From: Siphonodentalium dalli
Taxonomy: Eukaryota > Mollusca > Scaphopoda > Gadilida > Siphonodentaliidae
Reading direction: 5' to 3'
NCBI GenBank assembly: GCA_032622095.1
Contig: CP136061.1
Location: 9,142,447 to 9,206,446, forward strand
Length of the DNA: 64,000 bases
Shown here: positions 21,706-32,510 of the stretch, piece by piece
Numbering within the stretch: the first letter of the stretch is position 1
How the letters are laid out: the number at the start of each line of letters is the position of its first letter
Notes under the pieces: model-generated
The model's database searches: none
Seen by the model: the letters and a program-made list of their open reading frames with translations, nothing else
Told to the model about the DNA's origin: nothing
Made by a program: the position numbers and the translations under genes

Positions 21706-21929
21706 TAAATGACACGCGCACCTTATTCTCAGGCTTGATTTGCATGCTGCTATGTGATGACGATTCAATCGCAACGTACTTCATTCAAATCTGTTCACGC
21801 AGCATGCTAGTGAAGTTCAATTCAATTCAGTTTAAAACTAAATATAAAGTTGGCAGTAACTTACTGTTCTCGGCCAATCAGAATCTGTGATATTTAGTGA
21901 CAAATTAATAATAATTATTATTTACTAAC

Positions 21930-22026
21930 CTGCACTGAGCCTGACACTGATTGTAATAGGTCCGTCTGTCGCATCCACACACGAGAGAATTTTGGCGTGG
22001 GCAGTAGGCGCAATTTGTCTGGCATT
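21930..22026 (-). CDS. Kazal gene, internal exon 1 (first part of Kazal domain 1)
   Basis: The minus-strand exon is bounded by an acceptor (ATTTCAG, at 22027-22029) and the donor GTTAGT (21924-21929). It is 97 nt, starts with two bases of a split codon and ends in phase 2. It encodes 31 residues with the Kazal core: C-x2-C-x7-V-C-G-x-D-x2-T-Y-x3-C-x3-C. There is an extra Cys two residues after the VCG cysteine, where the other domains have S, K or T; an unpaired Cys there is unusual. The domain is completed by the 45-nt exon about 1 kb downstream. The different incoming phase (1 rather than 2) suggests that the preceding exon is of another kind, such as a signal-peptide exon. I did not find that exon. 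Confidence 0.8.
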
Positions 22027-22029
22027 CTG

Positions 22030-23018
22030 AAATAAAATGGGCGTTGTAACATTATTTTGCTGCTGCAACATTTCTATGCGATCACCCTGCGGGAAGTTCA
22101 ACCTGACTTTAACCATACTAATTTCAATAGACATAACACAACGCGCATCTATAACTATGCGCTGTTCACAACGGGTTCGATAACAGATTCGAGATTGTGA
22201 TGCAAGTTGTGTTCTGTATTTATGCTACACCATTGTGTCAGATAAGTTCAATCCATTACTGCCCGCTTCAATGATACCATAGCTACCTTTACTGTTAGTC
22301 TTGATGAATAACCAGTAATGTTCGGGGTATCCTTTATTTTAAAAAAAAACTCTGGTAAGCCATGGTTACTACATCGTGGTGATTGGAACAGGTAAATGAT
22401 TAGTGAATCGTCACCATATTAGACGCACACATGTAGACCAACCCATGTATTTTGTACGTTATTGAAATGGATCCAGCTATGTATTTCACCATGGTATTTT
22501 ACCAGGATGTAAGTATGCATGTGTTGGTTTTACCAGGATAATTTACCTGTGTATTAAGGTGATATACCGGGCTATGGTTTAGAAGCCGTAAAGATGGATT
22601 ATCTCTTTAAATAACACATTTTAGATACGTTTAGATACGTATAAAATAATGCGCATTAGTTGGAAATCCCTGCCCGGAAACGCTTCTATCAATTAATATT
22701 GATTTTATTTCGAATATTTTATTATAAAATGAGATGATAAAGTGGGACACTTTATTGATCTATTTTTGGAACAGACCATTCAAGCGATACCATATAGCGA
22801 TATAGATCATTAGAGTGTTCCTATAGTTATGGTTCGAACGTCAAATGTCCCAGATTGATTGTCTGTATTGTTTTATTGTATAGTTATAAGCGATAATGAG
22901 TCTAATTAACTTTTATTTGTGACATAATTACACAATGTTTACAAAGTGATGGCCATCTTTAACATTTGATACAACAGATTAGAGGTCATACTGATGACAC
23001 AGATAAGATAAGATAAGA
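22030..23018. other. Stretch without recognisable gene (upstream of Kazal exon 1)
   Basis: The missing first exon of the Kazal gene could lie here or further right. I found no minus-strand ATG with a signal-peptide-like frame followed by a phase-1 donor. There is a short GATAA tandem at about 23000-23020. Confidence 0.4.
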
Positions 23019-25460
23019 TAAGGCCAAAAAAAAAAGACATGTGTTTCCGGTGACCCACCCGTCCCTATTTGGGAGCTCCCGACGGTTTTCATTTTATTCA
23101 TTTTGCAAAATTAGTCCGCATCCGGTTTTATTTTCGTGCCACCTGGAAAAATTCCATGCACAAATATGCAAAATCATCTTCAATTTTCTATTAGTTGCAG
23201 TCATTAATTTAAATTAATTCAATGAGTCATTAGCATAATTAAGTTAATTAACTGTGTAAAGCATGCTCACAAAACACATCAAATATAAAAAAACGGGAAT
23301 TTCATCACAAAATAACGGACTACCGCCGTAGTACCGGTACCTCGAAAATAGGGAACATGAAGCAAGAATAAACGATGTCCTTTGGGCTTATGCTTCATGG
23401 TTGAGCCTATATACGTTTAACTCAATTTGTTATGTGACGGGGTATTGGTTAATAGAATTTAAATGAGTTTGGACATAGATTTTCTCAGCATTCTGAAGTT
23501 AAATTCGAGTTCTGTTGTTGTGATAGGCAGACATTAAAACGTGTTTCACTAGTATGGATGCAAACATTGAACATTAGTGGTAGGGTGGTGATTTTTTTAA
23601 GCAGGTTGAATATTGTTCACATAGAGGGAACTCATGCTTTCGCACATCATGCTATTATGGGGTAGCCACTGCAATGGAGTGATCTCTAAATACTCACTTA
23701 TATCTAGATCATACATATATTTAGGACTATTAATTTAAACATATTAGTTTTAACTACTAGCTACTAGTACATGACATAACAGCCTTCCTGGCTAATAATG
23801 TTTAACACAGTGGTTTTTAAATGGACATGGCTCGTTCAAGCTTCCAAATTTTGTCTTAGGCCAAAAAAAAAAACATCTGTGTTTCCGGTTTCCCGACCTA
23901 CCTGCCGAAATTGGGCCGACCTGGATTTGTTTTTGAAAATTTTCCACAAAAAATTGACATGTAAAATTGACACTTTTTGTCCATCAGCTTTGTCATCTAT
24001 TATAAAGATAAAGGCTGGAAATTAAACCATGGCTTTAGTTTAGCACGTGCTAGAATAAAGCAAGAACGGATACTCCAGCTATCATAATCAAGTCACGCTC
24101 TCAGAACTACATGTACAACCAAAAATCTTGTAATCGATTTAATTGTTTCCTAAAGAAATTCCCAATTAATTTCTTATCCCACTTAAACAAATTTAATAGA
24201 TGTTAACGACTTGGCAGGTGAAAATGAGATGTCAACATGATGGCATAGAAGTTGTCTAGACTTTTGCTAGCAATTCCGATAGTATCAATGTTGTCATGTA
24301 CAGTATTGCGCAACATTGTGTCATGGTGCCATGAGCCACAGGAGATAGCATTTTCGTGTCCCTTCTTGGAACTCAGATCACTCCAAACTTTCTGGTGCAT
24401 ATTCCGGGTATATTGTCCGATATAAAATTAGTTTTCTGTCAAAAACTTTAGCAACTAGATGCAAAGGTATTGAGAATACCAACTTTTATCTTGTTTTTAG
24501 AATATGGTGCATTATAGAAGGATTTTGAAAAAAAAAAATCCCCCAAAAAAAACAGTTCCCTACCTGCCTACCTGGATTTTTTTGCTCAAGAAATCGGAAA
24601 CAGACATGTTTTTTTTTTGGCCTTAAACAGACATGGTTCATTCAAGCTTCCAAATGACATGGCTCATTCAAACTTCCAAATTTTGTCTAAGTAATTTTGG
24701 AAGGAAGTATATTAAAGATAGATTGACAAATAAACGAGATATCAACATACTTGTAATGGCTACATATGCTATATAGTATTTTTTAATCGCTACATAAAAA
24801 TACTGCCCATGGCCATAGCCATGTTCCAGCTGTTTTCAATTTTTCCCACAGAAGTGAAACAACACTCATTATTTCTACCATATCAGGAATAGACTAGCAC
24901 GGAATACTCTATTCTGTTCAATGTCTTGCACATGACTGTATGTTTGGGACCCAAACACCGTGTTTAAAGTTGTATTTCTTATGACTTCAATAGAAATGTA
25001 GATAAAGTATTTATCGACCTATTTCGATACTGGGAAAAATTCAAAAGCATATACTATTAAGTGTATTTTGGAGCTCAAACTACCATGTGGCTTTAAGATC
25101 ACCACTACCGAATGCAGAACTTAGATGTATGTGAAGTTCTCTCCTTGCATTCTGAAGCTTATTCATGGCAAATATTGATCTCTATTGTAAACATTATGTT
25201 TTCCACGTTTTATTCAATAGAACATTAAATTACACTATATTCTAATAGAATCTATTTAGTTTTATTATTTTATTGTCAGTTACAAACAAGGAGAAGTAGG
25301 CTTGGGGTCGCATTCATATTTATTTTGAGCATAGTCGAAAATAAAATGAAAAAATAAAATAAAATGAAAAAATAAAATAAAAAGTAACTTCCCCCCTGCC
25401 CCTATTTTTTTTCTTGCATGTCATCAGAAACACAGGTATATAAATTTTTTTGGCCTAAGT
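23019..25460. repeat. Four copies of a GGCC(A)n-ended sequence in two inverted pairs
   Basis: AGGCCAAAAAAAAAAGACAT followed by GTGTTTCCGGT occurs in plus orientation at about 23021 and 23860. The complement ends at about 24622 and 25456 (TTTTTTTTGGCCT). The inner pair (23856-24626) has the flanking words TTCCAAATTTTGTCT on both sides and looks like one ~770-bp inverted-repeat element. Whether the outer pair forms a single older element is unclear. No ORF is supported. Confidence 0.55.
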
Positions 25461-26089
25461 TTAATTGGCAAAACATCCTTATAAGGACAGTATGCAAACA
25501 TAATAACATCTAATTGTACATTTTACATTGAACAATATAATAAATGATATTAATAGATGGTAATATATAACCTCAGTAAAGCTGAATGTGCATAGGGTCG
25601 TCTCGTCTGCATTTATTCATTGATTTGTGATACGATGCTCATCGCGTGCGAAAAATAATCTTCGGATTATATGACAAATTGAAGTGCATGAATTTGAAAT
25701 ATTGTTGAATAGGATTTTGACAAGCTGTTTGTTTTGGGTCATGTGATTACATAAGTTGTTAAACTCTTCTGGACTTTTCTGACTTATTTATAAGACTATT
25801 TCTACCCCATTATGTTTACTTTTGAGTGTGACACCGGGTACAATTGTTTTCCACAGATTAACGAACAGAATATGAATTTATTCTCATAAACGAGACAGCA
25901 AACACCCCAGTTGCGTAACGTGCTATTGTGACACAGATATCGCTCGTACCCGTATAAAATTCACGTAAAAGGACATACCATTGAAAGGTATATGTTAAGG
26001 CATGATGTACCTCACTTGCATTATACTCGGGTAAATCCTAGTGTATTACCATATATACTAATATAACTAAATTGTGTTTGTTTGTTTGT
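25461..26089. other. Stretch without recognisable feature
   Basis: AT-rich sequence with no exon, inverted repeat or tandem repeat that I can support. Confidence 0.5.
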
Positions 26090-26340
26090 TTGTTGTTTGT
26101 TCGTTCGCTTTTCCGCTTATAGGCGACCAAACGGTTGGACGATCGGAGCTGAACATTGCATATATGGATAATTGGACCCGGGGGTGTTATTAGATAGCAC
26201 CTCATATGTCTTCAAAGGGCACTAATATATTTTTATTTATTTATTTTGGCTCGAGGCGACCGAACGGTTGGACCATCGGAGCTGACAGTTTGCACATGTG
26301 GGTATATTGACCCTGTGAATTTCATTAGATAGGCCCCGTT
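26090..26340. repeat. Two divergent tandem copies of a ~130-bp repeat
   Basis: GGCGACC(A/G)AACGGTTGGAC is followed by ATCGGAGCTGA, TATATTGGACC-like words and ATTAGATAG(C/G). It occurs near 26122 and 26247, and decayed third and fourth copies may follow to about 26700. Confidence 0.7.
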
Positions 26341-27122
26341 GACATCCGAGGTCTTATAAGGACTCTACTAATTAATTGACTAAATAATTAACTAAATGGT
26401 TGTAAACTGGTCGGTGAAAATTGAAACACGTGGATAAATTGACCCGTAGAGTGTCACGAGACCTAAAGTAGAAAATGTGAACAAAAAGAGCGTTTGTTAT
26501 CAGCTAAGAAGATATGTAGGAATATTAGTACAGGTGGTTCACCTGACCAGGGGATTGTAATGGGATAGGCGCGTTTGACCTCAGATGATTTAAATACTAA
26601 TAAAGAGCGTTTGTTATTAGCCCAGACGCTATGTTGGAACAAAAATTGGTGCACACAAGTAAAATGACTCGGAGAATATCACGGAGTAGGTGCTGTTGAT
26701 CTCAAATGACTTAAAGGGTCACTAATATTCAGCAAAAAGGAGCGTTTATTATCAGCTTAAAAGATATATGTAACTTGCATGTGTAATTTCAAAAACAATA
26801 TTGTCCATCATTTGGGAATTCGACCTAGCATTGGTGCCGCAAACAATGGAACCGTACCAGTAGTTCGTAAAATTATAGAGCCAGATTTGATTACACCGAG
26901 CATTGGTCCTTAAAACCACGTGGCATACATCCATCGTTTATTAATGGAAATGTGGTTCAAATATCTGCGATATCACCCAGAGTAGGTGTTTGTGCAATTC
27001 TGTGCCGGTCGGACGTGAATTTTGCGGTAGAACTATTAAATCTATAATATATTGTGGAATAGAGCAATACCGTCTACTGTAAAGTTTGCAGTATAACCTT
27101 TAAATCTACGGTACATAATTAC

Positions 27123-27303
27123 GGGCGTGTCGTTAAAACAAGAATATATAAATTGTCAAATATATAAATATAAACTGAGCGCGCCACTTTGATAACCGCT
27201 TCACAATACATGCGTGTATAGCGAAGCGGTTTTTAAAGTGGCACTTTGGGTTAAAATTTATATAATTTTTAATTTATATGTTACTTGTTTTAACGACACG
27301 CCC
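27123..27303. mobile_element. 181-bp palindromic MITE with 20-bp perfect inverted ends
   Basis: The ends are GGGCGTGTCGTTAAAACAAG (27123-27142) and its exact complement (27284-27303). The interior continues the symmetry (CACTTTGATAACCGCTTC against GAAGCGG..TTTAAAGTG). A diverged left half, with its neighbouring sequence, recurs at about 35650-35720. Confidence 0.85.
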
Positions 27304-27480
27304 CTGTGCTACGGTGTATGTAGGAAAATATACGGTGTTCTATTTATTTCACGGTTTATTTGCCATAACATGTACTGCCTATATTTTACAGTGAATAAAA
27401 CAACATGGCGGCATAGGATCGTCTTCCGAATCGAATTTGGTTATGTGGAATGGCTTGTTTCGTCAGGCCGTCGATGAATT
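27304..27480. repeat. Segment repeated at 35735-35890
   Basis: TACGGTGTATGTAGGAAAAT and GATCGTCTTCCGAATCGAAT, with the sequence between, occur in both places in the same orientation. The MITE flank is therefore part of a larger dispersed repeat. Confidence 0.8.
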
Positions 27481-27719
27481 TTAAGAGGACTGTATGATTG
27501 TTTCGACAAATTCGAATGTGATCCCCATGTCATTGATGTGGCAAGTGATTGGTCGAGATGAATTGTATATAAGATTTGATTTATGTATAAGAATTTTACA
27601 TTTGATAGGATGACATTTGTTTGTCTGAGATTTTATTTCAACCTTATGAAACTTAATTTATAACTGCTTCGTGTTATTCGTATCTGGTGAATATTTCAAA
27701 TGTCAGCATATAGGTTTAT

Positions 27720-28020
27720 ATCCGAATGTTCTGGGTCACTATATGAAGGTATTTCCGGATGTTTCTGTTTCACTATATATGAAGGTGTATATCCAAATGT
27801 TTCTGTTTCACTCTATATGAAGGTATATCCGAATGTTCTGTTTCACTCTATATGAAGGTATATCCGAAAGTTTCTGGTACATCCAATGTAGTTACGATTC
27901 TCTTAATCCATTGAATATGTATATATATATACAAATGAATGTCACGTAACGATCGTTGATGTATGTAGCGACGATTTCTCTTAATCCATTGAATAACATA
28001 TAAGTATATGAATGAATGTC
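27720..28020. repeat. Short tandem repeats
   Basis: There are four ~36-bp units (GAAGGTATATCCGAATGTTC + TGTTTCACT) at about 27725-27875. Two ~80-bp units containing TCTCTTAATCCATTGAAT and AATGAATGTCACGT follow. Confidence 0.8.
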
Positions 28021-30440
28021 ACGTCATGATTTCTTGAACTAATGTTCCACACTATTCCTTTCTAAATTCCTTTGATATTTACTGTATATCTATAGGATTG
28101 AACTCCTATATATATATGGATTTCTCTCGATGAAGGGTGCATGTATATTACACGTAATGGCTAATCCCATATGTGTTGACCACGCCGGAGCTCCTGAAGC
28201 AGTGATACGGGAACAGACATGTCTCTGAGTTTTGTATACTAGAGATGGAATGTCTGAGAAAGTTCTGTGAACTCTTTTCTCACGGTAATGAGTGTATCTC
28301 AAAATCTCGGTTCAAGATAAATTATCGGTCAGTTTCAAATCTCAGAGTAATGCCTTAACATGGCTGGGGAGCATCTGGTTGTCAGCCTTGTCTGACAAAT
28401 TTAATGATATAGGAATTATCGATTAGTTTAGACATTCATACAAATATTACTCCATGAGCAAAGGAAGAATGACGTGTTTCTATCCCAATTAGGCACCCAA
28501 TGGTAACAGTACAGGTTCCTGGGCCCTGTACTATAGATTTCCAATAGCCGTGTTTGAACACGTAGACAACGTTCCTCGGTAATTTCCTATTCTTGTAAAG
28601 CGAGACTTGTGTTCTATAGTACTCGAGCAATTGTATTCTTGTAAATTCCTTGCATTGTAAATTGGAATTTAACAATAGGCGATTACCCTTTTCCACACCA
28701 TACATCGTTGTGAACTGACTTATATAATATTATCGGAGAGCCATTCTGTAACTGGGATTCATTTCAGCAGCAAGCTGCTCGGTTTTTTGGGTGAATGGAG
28801 TATTCCAACGCTGCATCTTTTTGTTATTCTATAGTACTCGAATTGTCTATCTTGGGGAAAAACAAGAACTCACTTTACGGGCTGATAAATTACCAACTTA
28901 GGGAGTTCCATAGTACAGAAATAACACAAATCGGGTAGAACGCGGTGTTAAAATTACGAATCTGTATACGAATCTGAATTAGTGGTTGTCACCACAATGA
29001 AACGCGTGTGAATGTCGATATGTCAGATTATCGCCAGGTGTATTGCGCACTCATGCATTCACCCTTTGTCGGCGTGCGAAGTTTCACGGGGCCAATACAA
29101 TCGTAGTAATATTGGGATGATGGGTTAAAATTACGCATGGGCGTAGATAGATATATTTTGAGATGGGGTTTATAAACAGAGACAAATTGTCTTTGGTAAA
29201 TAAGGGTTTCCACATAAAGTATGTTGTTACAGGGGCGATTCTAACCAAATTACTCAACAATTGGGAATTTCATGCAGGGACGTGTCGATGGGTGTTGGCG
29301 AATCGCCATAATCTTCGTCCCAAAGTTCGTGATGATTGATTTATGGAGTTAAATGGCAATTAGTTGAGAAGTTTCGATCGGTTGGAATTGTTGGGTTGGG
29401 GATTTCTAACAGTTGGAAATCTTGAGTAACCATTGCAGATTTTCAACCGAATGGGGTGCAAATATAGTTTTCCGGACTCGGAAATAATATATGGTTCAGG
29501 GAGGAGGTGCACTCGGACAGCGGAGACCTTATACGTGGATGTTACCTCGATTCCATGGTAGAAAATGGCACTGAATTTGAAAATTAAGACTGGAGAATAG
29601 GTTGTAATCATTACAATGGCTAAATTTTCCAGCTAATGTAACTGCAAATTATACTTTATACCACTAGTATGATGTTTTCCTACATTCAGTGTAATTTTGG
29701 TTGTTAAATCTAAGTTTCTCCTTAAACAAAAAGTTACACCTACCCTTTGGAAAATATACTTGAAATATATAGTTTCACCCTTTTAACTTGGAAATATTTT
29801 TATCAGTCTATTATCTCCGGCAATTAAGTTTGTTTTTAATTACATTGTACATGTATCGAAATCGTACGTATAGACAACCAGTTAAAATTTTCCTGCTCAA
29901 TCTGACACTATATTCACCATGTGTAGGTTTTTCTGTCGATGGGATTTATTTGTGATCACACTATCCGTCTCTATCCCCGTGTGTTCCTACATACATCGTT
30001 AAATATATTTGACCATGAACCATGTACATACAAGGAAAGTCATGAAAAGCTGTATATATATTGTCTTCTATGATGTAGGTCAATAAAACATCTATCTCTT
30101 ATAAAGAGTGTTTTCGCTTATGATATTTTGTACTCGTGTTCAGCGTAAAATGTTGTAAGCGTTTGTGTATTTTCGCGATGCTTGTGCGATTGGGATTATG
30201 GTTTTCATGTTCCCCATTGCCTATCATAACATTGACTTTATACATCCACTAAACCATTCGCCAACTGACTCAAATATATATAGGCATTACTATATCCATT
30301 TATGTATAATATTAGAGTAAGTTCCCTTTACCCATTAACAAGCGTTCGCCTCCACGCGTAGCAAACGAAGATCCATAGTACTGGATTTTGTCTGTTCTTG
30401 TAAATGACGGGGAATCGCACACACTCGTATCCATAGTATT
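28021..30440. other. Gene-poor stretch holding dispersed repeat copies
   Basis: 28514-28569 is repeated inverted at 30450-30502 (CTGTACTATAGATTTCCAAT and CCGTGTTTGAACACGT). 29373-29530 is repeated directly at about 32743-32870 (TTCTAA(C/T)AGTTGGAAA and GTGCAAATATA). No coding exon is supported. Confidence 0.5.
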
Positions 30441-31110
30441 TGACAGCTTGTCCACGTGTTCAAACACGGATATTGGAAATCTATAGTACAGGCCCCTGGA
30501 CAGGAAATCCGGTGTACATGACAGGTATTATGTCGTTCCTGCCCAAGTTCACTGTAAAAAGGACTGTGTGGCAGCTTCCACACAATGACTGTGTGGAGGC
30601 ATTATCTGAACATAAATGTGTACATAATACACACATTTGTGTGTATCACCCAATATCCACACATATATGTGTACACCACCACACATATTTGTGTGTGACG
30701 TCGGTTTTTTAAATTTCACGTGGTGGTCACGCGCGCGTCGTTGTTTCGTACAGGCTCACAGGCTGCCGTAAAGTGTACACATGGAGTCTTGTTGATTGTG
30801 GTGGATCTCGAAATTCGATATATTGGGCGGTCTCTTCGATTATTTCTATAGTTAAGGTAAGATTATATTTAAATTGGCAAGATATTCACCTTTGTGAGAA
30901 TGTCCGTATCTATTTTGTATAACATGATTGAACGAAATAATAAACTTGATTTAGATTTTCAGATTCAACAATTCCCTATCGCATAGTCATATATTTACAC
31001 TTTAGAGTTGTGCGTTTATCTGGGTTTATCTGTTGTTTCTGTAGTCAATATGATACGCATCTTTCCGAAGCATAAAACCTATTTCTGCTCGAAAATTGTC
31101 TTTTATGTAA

Positions 31111-32246
31111 ATTGACAAATTCAACTGTGTGGTGAAGACATTTACTGAACTTCAGGAAGTTACAGAATGTGCCCATCTTGGTTTAATTCAGGACAAGTTT
31201 GCGAAGCATGTCAATTCCGCCTCTTCTGTGTCGACAAAAATGAGGAACAACTTTTTCAATATCATGGGTAACAAACTACACCCATCACCATGACAAATGT
31301 CCTCAAAACTGTTGTTCTACCGAGAGCTCTCTGCGGTGTCGAGGTGGTTCCTTTTTATCAAAGTTCCGCCATCACCATTATGAACAAAGCCGCCAGAACA
31401 TGTCTCAAATACGCACAATCCCTCCCAAAACGAGCGTCAACTAGGCTATCGCTAGGTCTTCTTGGATTTCTACCAATTGAATATCAACTGCATATCAAAA
31501 AACTTTGCTTTATGGGACGTCTTATCCATCTACCGTTCGGCCATCAATTACCATTACGACTGTTTGTCCTGAAAGCACACCTCTACAGACTATACAGTCG
31601 CTCCAGTGGTTTTGTACAGGAAATGTTCTCCATATTAGCCAAATACGATCTTTTGAACTATTTGAACGACTACCTGGACATTGGGGTCTTTCCAAAACTG
31701 TCAACGTGGATAACTCTTGTGAAGGCAGCTGTCAGGGGAACGTTCATTTCCTCGTGGCAGACCAAAGTTTCGTCCGATCCATCCTTGCGAATTCTGTGGA
31801 AAGTTCACCCTAATCCCCTATCAAACTGGGCAGTCTGGAAACTTCTCCATGGAAACGCTCACATGTTGACATATCTCAAAAACTTAGTACTGCTTCTCAA
31901 CAGGACTACCTATGCCAACAATTTAGTGTGTCATCTCTGCAGCGAAGTGTACTCGAACGAAATCGACCACGCCATGTTCGTATGCTCTTCTCCAGCCGCA
32001 CTCATTATTAGAAACTCTTTTTGGGAAGGGATTATCTCTCGTTTCGGCATACCCGAATATTTTCACCTTGCGTTGTTAGCCAGAGATGACCTGGTAGCAA
32101 CGCTCCTCGGAAGTTCTCTGGAAACCCTAACAGAACACATATCTCACTGCCTCAAGGAACTAGTACTATATTCTGCGAAGTTCCTGTACGTTCTCAGCAC
32201 AATGATAAGGAATGGCGTACAGCAACCCGTGTCTCGTCCATTGTAA
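31111..32246 (+). pseudogene. 5'-truncated non-LTR retrotransposon ORF2, C-terminal region
   Basis: A frame from 31111 is shifted at about 31288 into a second frame of 318 codons (31290-32246). The sequence after the catalytic RT region matches the type seen at 15.2-15.9 kb in this window (LGFLPIEYQ..KKLCFMGRLIHLP against LSIEYE..LLFLGTLVNL). Near the C-terminus, C-H-L-C followed by D-H-A-M-F-V-C gives the Cys/His pattern of the zinc-binding zone common at the end of non-LTR ORF2. There is no RT catalytic motif because the element is 5'-truncated. The 318-codon part is otherwise intact, so the insertion may be fairly young. I do not assign a clade. Confidence 0.75.
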
Positions 32247-32510
32247 TTATCTTCTCAACACCCACGCATGTTGTAACGACTAACTGTCATATCTGTTGGA
32301 CAAATCAGATTTTCCTGCAACAAAAGCTGTTGTGAACATTCAAATGCATATATGCTTCACTCTCGTGGTTTCCAACACCTCTCCATACTTGTACATAACG
32401 GCCCACCACATTGGTCAGGGGAGCCCACTTTAATCCAACTGTATTTATATGTCATGTGTATCGATCTCTCCTATACTTGGAGGTAATAAAGATATCTCTC
32501 TATAACCCTA
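32247..32510 (+). mobile_element. 3' UTR of the truncated non-LTR element
   Basis: The sequence from the ORF stop to GGAGGTAATAAAGATATCTC (near 32480) looks like the element's 3' tail with AATAAA. The exact end is not certain, because no clear poly-A or target duplication is visible. Confidence 0.5.

Larger units (their letters stand above)
1655..22026 (-). other. Gene span: four-Kazal protein with YPTA decapeptide tail (5' end missing)
   Basis: This is a gene-level entry joining the six minus-strand exons listed separately. Seen: every splice site is GT-AG, and all five internal junctions are phase 2. When codons are completed across junctions, each half Kazal domain meets its missing half: exon 1 with 2, exon 3 with 4, 4 with 5, and 5 with the start of 6. 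The domains share the spacing C-x(1-2)-C-x7-C-x10-C-x3-C-x10-C, the classical Kazal pattern with Y in the fourth segment. The chain is about 434 residues. Known: Kazal domains are secreted serine-protease inhibitors or structural modules. Inferred: an extracellular matrix or adhesive protein with protease-inhibitor domains. The first exon (ATG, signal peptide) must lie above 22026, because exon 1 starts two bases into a codon. It was not identified. The introns are up to 10.7 kb and full of repeats. Confidence 0.85.
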
